NCBI RefSeq assembly: GCF_040412425.1
Contig: NC_089777.1
Span: 33,280,037 to 33,344,036, forward strand
Direction of reading: 5' to 3'
DNA from: Macrobrachium rosenbergii
Taxonomy: Eukaryota; Arthropoda; Malacostraca; Decapoda; Palaemonidae
DNA: 64,000 nucleotides
Position numbers and translations under genes: made by a program. Position 1 is the first letter of the stretch. Each line of letters starts with the position of its first letter. This document shows, piece by piece, positions 11,901 to 21,648 of this stretch. The notes below the pieces were generated by a model that saw nothing but the letters and a program-made list of their open reading frames with translations, ran no database searches and was not told where the DNA came from.

Positions 11901-14900
11901 TGAACAGTGTCGTCATGTTAGGAGTTTCGTCTGATACTACGTCTATTAAGGACTCGCTGGACGGAACTCTCCCCTGCGGGGCCCTGTAGTCTTCCGGTGC
12001 CACATTTTTACTTAAAATGTCCTTAGATTCCTCTAATGCATGAGTAGCTTGACCTTATATTAAAGTAAATGCAATTTGTTTGCACATTTGCATCCTTAAT
12101 ATTCCTTCAGTTTCAACTCCTTACCTCAATATGAATTTCCGAATCTTTCCTAGATAGTGACCCCCAAGGGTTTTCGGGGGTCGTTATCTAGGACTAATAT
12201 TTCTTGGGGGTCATTATCTTTATGATATTTACAGTCTTTTGTTTATGTTTTTACGGTAATCGCCAACGGGCTTGTACTAAACACGCCGCAAAGGTGGATA
12301 CATACCGGGTTAAAACTTTGGTTGGTCGCTATCTAGGAATGATCCGAATTTCCTTCCAGTCAAATAATGAGACTCACAATGGAATTATTTTATAATGGGA
12401 CATGTACACAAAAGAATTCCTAAATAATGGAAATTACCTAAACTGAAAGACACCCCAGAAAGGGTGTAATAAAATAACCTTGTGTTTTGCTTACAGAGAA
12501 TTCGAGATTATTACGCTATATTGACATAGAATTCCAGGCAGAGCTGGATACTCAACTGATATCCCACCGTCATTCCATAGAATCCTAGAGGCATTCTGTA
12601 GATTCGTAAGCATACTATTCAGACGCAATTCAACAGTTTTCTGTCTAATCACTTTTTGTGGTTTCATCTGTCATTTTTCCTTAAAACTAAGAGAGGGTTA
12701 ATATTGTGACTTATTTCATAAATTATCGTTGCATCTAATTAACATACCTGTAGACTCTAACGTAGGCAAAGTGACTTCAAGTTGCAAAGTTGCTGAAAGA
12801 CTATAGATGCCCCACTGATTAGTAACAAGAACCTCTCCAAGAGTTCCTCTTCCAATTAACCATGCCCATGCCCAGCAGTCGCGAAACTTCAGATGTTGTG
12901 CAGAGAACGACCCCAGAGAACTTAATATTTTCTTTGATGCCTCTTCCAGACGACCAGAGACATCATACTGAAAAGACGAGGTTGATGGTTACTGCTACTA
13001 TCATCACCACTGGTGCACTTGATTAGATAACCCTGTTATTATTGTGTCTCATTATCGCTGTTACCCAAAACAAGACATCCATTCAATATGATAATTGCTT
13101 TTACAGCTTTCCATTAACTCGCATTACTGGAATACCTTTTGTTCAAGTAGATATATCATGATAAGAATGTAGAATGACAAAGGCATACAACTTACAAATG
13201 ATAACTTGTGATAAAATGGAGCTAACTATTACTTTATGGGGTAACAGTAAACATTAAGGCAAACACTGATAAATAGTGTCAAGGATATCGTCACTGCATT
13301 CAGGGTCTCCAAATAAATAAAATGAGATTTATGAGTCTGAAATTACCCCACCACCATGATGCTGATTTCAGCATGCTATTTAAAATTAATGCTTACTCAG
13401 TTTTATATGTATTCCACTACAACACTGGAATACTCACTATACTAGTACAACCTTCATTAAAGGATTTATTGCTAACGCTGATTGTTAATCTCCTAGATAT
13501 ATTATGAAAATTTACCTGAACAAGCGCCATTAACCAATATATCTGTCGTGCATAAAATTATGCAATAGTGCATTCGGCATTCCTGCCCTAGTTTTTTCAG
13601 GTAGACCAACCACTTACCTGAATAACTAGGGCAGTTATGCAGAATGCACTATTGCATTTGTGCACGACAGATATTTTGGCTAATCGCCTTTGTTCAGGTA
13701 AATCTTCATATTATATCTTAGAGATTAACAATCAGCATTAGCAACAGAACCATAACTGTTAATGAAGGCTGTATTACTATTAATGTAACGGCCCTAAACT
13801 CTCAAAGCAAAACAAAACCGTACGTACATAGGTCGTCAACAAGGCCACCCTTCCCTCCTTTAGAGATTGAAGGGTTGAGGTCAGCTCTTGATCCGCGAAA
13901 TAGTCCTCTGTATTGAAATATTGACTGAAAGTAAATCGTCCAGTGTAAGGATTGAGGACCCATAAGTAGAGTCCACCAAATGGAACGATCATGACGACAT
14001 TTCCCACAATCATTTCACCGATCCCGCGTTGCTGAAGGATCTGAAAGGAAAAGAATGATTCAGTGTTTCCGGATGTAAATAGATAAGACTTGTGTAAGTA
14101 GCGCATAATACTCCTCCTACATTTCAGCTGCTCAAGGTCTCTCTTAAATACAGAAGGTATTCTTTATCCATCATTCCTTGGTGTTGTCGACATTCGATTC
14201 TGCCACCTTTCACAATATGCCTGTTCTATAAGGGAGCGTCCTGACTACAGTATAACATGTCATTAACACAAGTCGGTAACCTATCGCATACATATCACAA
14301 CCAGTTCGAAAACAGGTCAGCAAACGTAAAGTCCAGAATGGATTTTGGTAAAAACTGAACAATCGTGTGAAGCACTGGTTGGAAATATCGCTGAGTCGTT
14401 GGCTTGTATTCAACCTGTTTATGATGGGTGCGCGTTAAGCTGCCAACGAACGCTTATTATTACACGTTTTGCTGCAGTGTGAACGACCTAAGATGGCCAG
14501 AAAATTAAGAGAAGCCTGATCAGGAAATACTCAAGATAAAATGAGAAACATTGCTCAAAAACACATGACATACATTGGCTAGTTAGTCAAGAAAATTATA
14601 AATTATAACTGACAACTAAAAAATACCGCCTGCTGGACCAAATGAGAGTAAATAAGAGGATCGTCAAAAATAGACTCGGATGATTATAATGATTGATTGT
14701 GGATTGTTCATAAAAGTCTTTATAACTTCGTATAGGTAAAAAACTAGTACTTTCTTTGGTAGCAATGTACTTGTTAGATACAACTTGTTTAAATAAAAAA
14801 AAATAACAGAGCAATTCTGTGTAAGGTAAGATGCACATTACTAAAAAATTTCATACTTGCGGCTTAATTCGGTTGTAATGAGTCCAATAACACTCATTTT

Positions 14901-17900
14901 ACTGGAATTCAATCGGACTGAGGACATTTCTCTAAAAACAAACTTCTTGTGCCGGTGTATAATTTCGACTTTAAACAGAAGAAATTTGTTAATTACTGTG
15001 ATCATTACTTCTCACGGTGAATACCCAACGTATGCTGTCTAACCCGCCTCTTCAGCTTTCACCTCAACCCTCACACAACTGCCCTCCGAGGAAAATCCAT
15101 CTTTTGGAAAGAAAAGTACGATGAATTGTGTTCATTACTGTAGCGTTCTGTCGCCTCCTGTCTTGGAATCTTGGTGGGAATGAGGGACAAAATACATTAC
15201 TGAACTATGAAAGTTTTTTATGAATACTTCCAACATTTACCATCTCCGAAACGTAATTTACAAAAAAATCGAAGGGAAAACAAGTTCGACAGTTTGTAAG
15301 AGCAATTCTTTGTGGGAAGTACCGGTTTTCACTTTTTTCTTCCTATTACCATAGGTGATAGGATGCAGTTCGATAACTGCGCATCTTTTATAAGTAACCA
15401 TGATTATGTAACCATTATCGTATTCAGTTTTCTTTATTGAGGCAAGGAAATTTTATCACAGTTCCGGATTCACCTATTTGTCTTTCGTTTTGTTATGGTG
15501 GTCTTGAAGCCCTTCGTTAGCTGAGTCGGTTGAGCTTCAGACTGTCACTCGATGGGCCGGAGTTCAATTCCCCCGGCCGGCTGATGAAGAGTTAGAGGAA
15601 TTTGTTTCTGGTGATTGAGATTCATTTCTCGCTATAATGTGGTTCGGATTCCACAATAAGCTGTAGGTCCCGTTGCTAAGTAACCAATTGGTTCTTAGCC
15701 ACGTAAAATAAATCTAATCCTTCGGGCCAGCCCTAGGAGAGCTGTTAATCAGCTCAGTGGTCTGGTTAAACTAAGGTATACTTATGGTGGGCTTGTTTCT
15801 CTGCTCATAGACTTATAAAAACTGAGAAACTGAGAGAGATGGCATCTTTTCCTCTAGCAGCTGAATCTTCTTTCTTACAGTCTCGACTCTAGCTTTATTT
15901 ACTGCAAAATGAGGACAGAACTAATAGTAAGTGCCAAGTTCTGCCTCTGCCACTCGATTAACTAAACAAAATATGCAGGCAGATAGTAAGATTTAGTTTA
16001 CAGAAGATTTGGTCAAGGAAAGTATGCGCGTCAGGAACGGATGCAGAGGGAAAAATGGTATAAATTAAAAGAAATTTTTACTACTTTCCCATAAATCAAA
16101 TGGTGTCATCCTCTTCTGGTTATTGAACTTATTGAAAGATTTTGCATTTTCTATTGCATTATCCACTACTTCAAGAGCAGAAAAAATTGAATTTGATGGA
16201 GAAAGCAGAATGAACCAGGGAGTTGGCTTGAAGCCTACTCAACAGGAGTAAGATTCATGAAAATGGTACAAATGCTGTCTGAGTTAACTAGACATATCTG
16301 AAATTAGCTACTTTGTTTTACGAGACATTGCTATTACATTTTTCTTGAAACTTCGTAGGAATGGTTAAAGGCCATATATTTACTTTTGGCAAAAAGTAAT
16401 ACATACTAAGTAGAAAAAAAGACTCGAAAGTCCAGCCCTGTTGATCTTGTACAGAGGGCAACATGCTTACCGTTTTATTGTCCACCTGTAAGTATGTTTC
16501 CTGTGGTGCTGACATAAGAGTGAAGGTGAATACTCGTGGAATCTCTTCCGGAGCCTCTGACCAGTCCAGCGACACTTGGACGGGAATTACAGTAGGATCA
16601 TCTGGAACAGAAGATAACAGTGTTATAAGAAACAGCAAGTCGAGAGATACAGGCGTAGAACTACTGAAGTAGATTAATCAACAAACAAACTAATGAGTTA
16701 ACCACAATAAGTAAAAATAGACTACATCTGGCTAATTTTGAATAGTTAAGTAACCTTACTCCGACAAATTTAGGAAGTGATTCGGACCGTTTTTTGGAGT
16801 CAGTAAGCAGATGCCATGTGTATCATTATCCAGCGTCAGACATGATATTCATATTATTGCAAGACAAATCAATAAAGAGCTAGTTTCGAGTATATATTTC
16901 TCTCACTTGAAATTCGGTTTGTTTATGAATCATCATTATTATAAACTTCGATAGTATTAGAATCATAGGCCTAGGAACGTGATATTTCTTTTGACGGAAG
17001 CTTTCAATTTTCATATCAGTTTAAGACCGGTCATTTTGCCAAGGTTAAACAACGTTATGCCACGGAGAAACTGAGGTTAGTGCTGTTAATCACCCACCCT
17101 ATAAGGGTCACACCCGAAGGGCAACTTCCGTCACAGTTTTGGGCAATGCAGTGTGCCAGAGTTGTAGATAACTTGCACGAGGCGTCTCCTCTCGTATATC
17201 CTGTAAATGAACAGTCCAAGCAAGCAATAATTCTTTTATGCAAATGGCTCATGTCCCACGTAGGTATAAAAACAGAGGTAGCAGAGAGAGAGAGAAGAGA
17301 CTTCACCTCTCTCCTATTGCCTTTTTCATCGACCCTAACGGCAATACTGTCTTTTATATTAAAACCTGCATATAAACAATAGTAACCGAAAACGCTGCAT
17401 CGTTTACGAAGACTAAAAACTGAAGGACAGCTCAGCCTCTGGGTACACGAATCGTCAGTTTCATTTATTTCGCAACTAGAAGTCTTAGCCATTGTCAACA
17501 TTCCATCACTCAAAAAGCGAACCTCACTATAGGTAAGTGGGTAACTACAAGTATTGAGAGGTCAAAAGGCAAAAATTTAAGGAAAAAAAGAAAGAAAAAC
17601 ACCACCATATTTTCCAGGTAGGTGAGGCATTCTACATCCCTAGGGTCTACAAACAGCTAATGTGGTAAAAGGTGTTTGTACAGACTTGACTTTGAGCAGA
17701 AATTTACTTACCCTTGAAATCATCCATGCTGGCGTTGGTATAATTAAGGTCGCTCACAGTCCACAGAGTCTCGTTTAGCATAATAAATGAGTAGACCAAC
17801 GACCTGGGGTCTTTCTTTAAGTTTAAGTGAAGAGGAATGTGCCTGTCTCCAACGACTATTTCACGAACCTAGAGGAAAAAGATGCAATGTCATATTTCAT

Positions 17901-19849
17901 AATGAAAACCAGTTATAGTGCAACTACCTTGCTCTATAGCTTTAGTAATCCAGCAGCGGCACCAGCGGCCACTCACTGACTGAAGCAGACAATGAATGCG
18001 TCAGTACAATAAGTCAATGCAATAACCATACCCTTAACATGTATCTGTCTGTAGACTAGGCTACTCCTTTGCAAGATGAAACGGCTCATTGATTTCAGGC
18101 GCTGAGACAAGCAAGAATTTTTTAAATTGATAAAAAAAAAAGAGTTCAAGCAGCTTTGAAATACTGTAGAATTATTATTATTAAAGCTAGAACGATAATA
18201 CTGTTTATTTTGGATCTTAACCAGTAACGTAAGAGCCAATCTTCTGATATCCCGACAGGTGGTGTGTGTGTGTGTGTGTGCGCCAATGTCTTCTTTTTGC
18301 ACTGAAATATAGTCTACTGGAAATAAAGTTCCATGGTTTGTTTCTTGAAGTTAATACAAGCATTTATTCAGGATAAAACCTATACAGAGTAGTCCTAACA
18401 CTGGTGTTTGTTGAACTGGATTTCATTAGAAGACGTAAAACAGAAGGTATATGATTTCAAGGGCCTTTGGTAAAAGGTAAAGCTTGATTTCAGATACGCA
18501 TTGTATCTTTCCTATATTTTAGGAAATGTTGTTGACGTGGAAATGAAATGCTATATCTTCTTAGCGTATTTACTTATCTATTTTTTTATTTTTGTAGTTC
18601 TGGATCTTCTTGCTGACCACTAGAGCGAGGGCTTCATTGGTACTGATGAGAATGACAGGCAAGTAAGCTGGTATAATATTTCCGCAAATTAGATTGTTCT
18701 CACTATCATATTTTTCTAAATATTTGTTTCTCATCATATTTCCACATAATTATATTTATAGGTCATATGAAAAAACCACCAATGATAATTAAATCATCTA
18801 CTACCCTTTCTCCTCCTTTGATTTAAGATGGAATCATTAACTCTTTCTAAGAATTCTTCTAGTCATCGGTAGATGGCGTCAGTGCTGCCTTTTATAGTAA
18901 TTGCATAAATTTTGCGCTTGTATAAAAGGTCTGTTTGTGGAACACATGGTTACCTACGACACTTTTAAATATTCGAGATGGTTTGATCTGGTGCTGTTTG
19001 TATTTTAGTCCTGAAGCTGTTCTCCGTTTGGAAAAGTAAATGATCCGAAATACCATCTATGATTATGTAAAGTTTTGCATTTAGGGGAGAGTGGAATATC
19101 TGTTCTCTCGTGTTCAACATACAATTGAGGCCCAGAAAATTAATTTGCAACGCTTTTGAAGAGATGAAATTGATAATTATAAAATGTATCAAAACGTAAA
19201 ACAAAGGTTATTACCTGATTTTGCTCTGGAAAGAAACAGAAGACGTTTTGATTAGTTTAATGAATACTTTAAATTTTTTCAAGTAAATTTTGAGCCTAAT
19301 GAATGACGAGACAAATAGATTTTGCTGGAATTAGGACTGGTGCAAATTCTGTAGCAGTCTGAAGACTATTTTAGGAGTTTGGTTCGGTAATTTTGAAAGG
19401 AAAGATATAGCATCTAAGCTAAAGGTAACAGTTAGGCTGGAGAGTTTTCCAAATGTGATTTTTGATTAGCACTCAGTCTGTGCGAGAACAGTAATTATCC
19501 GATTTTTATACCTAAAAGGAAAATATTCCCATCAGGGCAGATTACAGTGTATGTATTTGGGTTCTTTCCCCATTGCACCTCGAGTTGGCTGGTTGGTTTA
19601 AATTAAGGACGCCCTATGACAGCATGGGTCATTATCCAAGGGCGGCCCATAAGTTTCTGTCAGTTGTCATTCACAATGGACACTAATTCTGTAATGGAAA
19701 ACTTTCTGAAGAGGGGATATGAATTCAGCAAACTACGTTCACCAGGATTTATTGCACTACGTAAAAGCTATGTTATATCTCTAAGGGATGCAGAGGGCCA
19801 AGAACTGCGTGTAGGGTAGTGTGTATAATATATATATATATATATATAT

Positions 19850-19902
<53 letters not shown>

Positions 19903-21596
19903 TTATATATAATACATTTATATGTATATATGTATATATATATGTGTGTGTGTATATATGTATATATTTAAAACAAGTATAAGGGAATTTACCCTTGGCA
20001 AAAATTTATTACAGGAAGTATGGGGTATTTAATAACTGTAGGTCATACCTGTCAGTGAACCAATTTAGACAAGCTGTAATTAAATTATTTATGATATTGT
20101 TGTATCTCATCTCTGGCAGAGTCGAATCGTGTGACTTTCACACAATATTAATACACAACTTTTATCCAGTTTATTAAAACATCTAAATACTCCAGAGTGT
20201 AAGAGATTTGCATATCCATTTGTAATTCAAAATGTGATATATGTACAAAATTGAATCCTTGTATGTGGTTTGCTTTATTAATTAGCAGAACAACGCCAAA
20301 AAGAACCTGAGACCTTGACATATATGATCAACTTACTTTACCGTCGTCGCCAGCTATGGCAAGAGACCTCTCCAGGTCTTCTTTTCGGAGCTCCAGACCC
20401 TTCAGTACTTCCTCCTCAACGTCGAAGGTTCTGGTGATGTACACACTCGGTGACATGGCAATGGTGAGGTCGAACTTCACCATGTGCCCCGCAACACCAA
20501 CGTGTGACCATTCAATCAGTGGCTTGAGCAGCAGGAGGAGAGGAAGGAAGAGAGATGAGGTTGCTGAGAGTTTCCTGTTGAGGGGAGAGATTTAGTTCCA
20601 TAAGTTTAGGGCCATCTTCTTTCATAACTTCTCTTGTTTTATCAAACTAACTCTGGCTTTAGTTCCAGTACCCTATAGGGAAGAGCTTACATAATGGTTC
20701 GTTCCTGTCAATCCCATTATTATCGGATAAAAATACTTCAGGAAACCATTGGTAGTTAAGTTGATCCTGTAGATCCATAATCCTCCAAATATCTCAACCT
20801 ATATTCACATAGCTTTGTTAAGGGCAGAGGTCTCCTGGATGCAAGTCATTATAAAAGAGATCTGGGAGAGAGACGGAATGACGACCCAAATTCAAGCGGC
20901 CCATAATGGACTAATTATAATGCTCCTGGAGGGTTGCATAGCTTCCTCTTGAAACGGGAAAAGTGTCTCGGAAAGCCAGTAAGTGTACTGTCATGTTTTA
21001 AAGTGATTTCTTGGAAAGGTCATCAACCAGTGAAAACAAATTTTAATACTAAAGCACAAGTTTAACCCAACTGTTGACATACTAGTGAAAATGTTTGGTG
21101 AAAACAGTGAAAATAATTATTAATGTTTATGGTAAACACATAGCAATATCTGAAGGAAAGGGCAACCACATTTCAATAAATTATCAAAGGAAATAGTTTA
21201 GAATGGATACACAAACATTAAAATGATAATTTATAATAAGCAGAGAAGAATAAAACTGTCACAGCATGAAAGAGGATTAGTAAAACTTGCAATGCTTAGG
21301 TGTGTTGTGAGGGGTTTCAGTCCAGCAAAGATCAAATTGAGCGTAACAGAGAAGAAGGTTGGTGAAACCAGCTATGAAACACTCAGTGAATAATGACATT
21401 GAAATATAAAAGCAGATGGAGAAATATGATAAGAGAAAAGATGAATCTGAAGAGCTCCACCAAAGCAACTAAGATTAATGACAATAGTACTTAGGAAGAA
21501 CAAATTAAGAAAAATAAAGCCAAGTTTTTCAGCTGTTAATATAATTTGAAATTTACGACCCAAAGAGACAAGCAAAAAGGAAAACCATAAAAAATA

Positions 21597-21648
<52 letters not shown>

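Noticed and set aside
15513..15580. tRNA gene
   Set aside because: A- and B-box-like motifs are present but the cloverleaf is degenerate and continuous with a SINE body bounded by a target duplication. The copy at 57181 is the same case.
17055..17513. 152-codon frame as an extra POMGNT1-like exon
   Set aside because: Exons 3 and 4 already join in phase, and the peptide does not resemble the stem domain. Kept only as a low-confidence feature.
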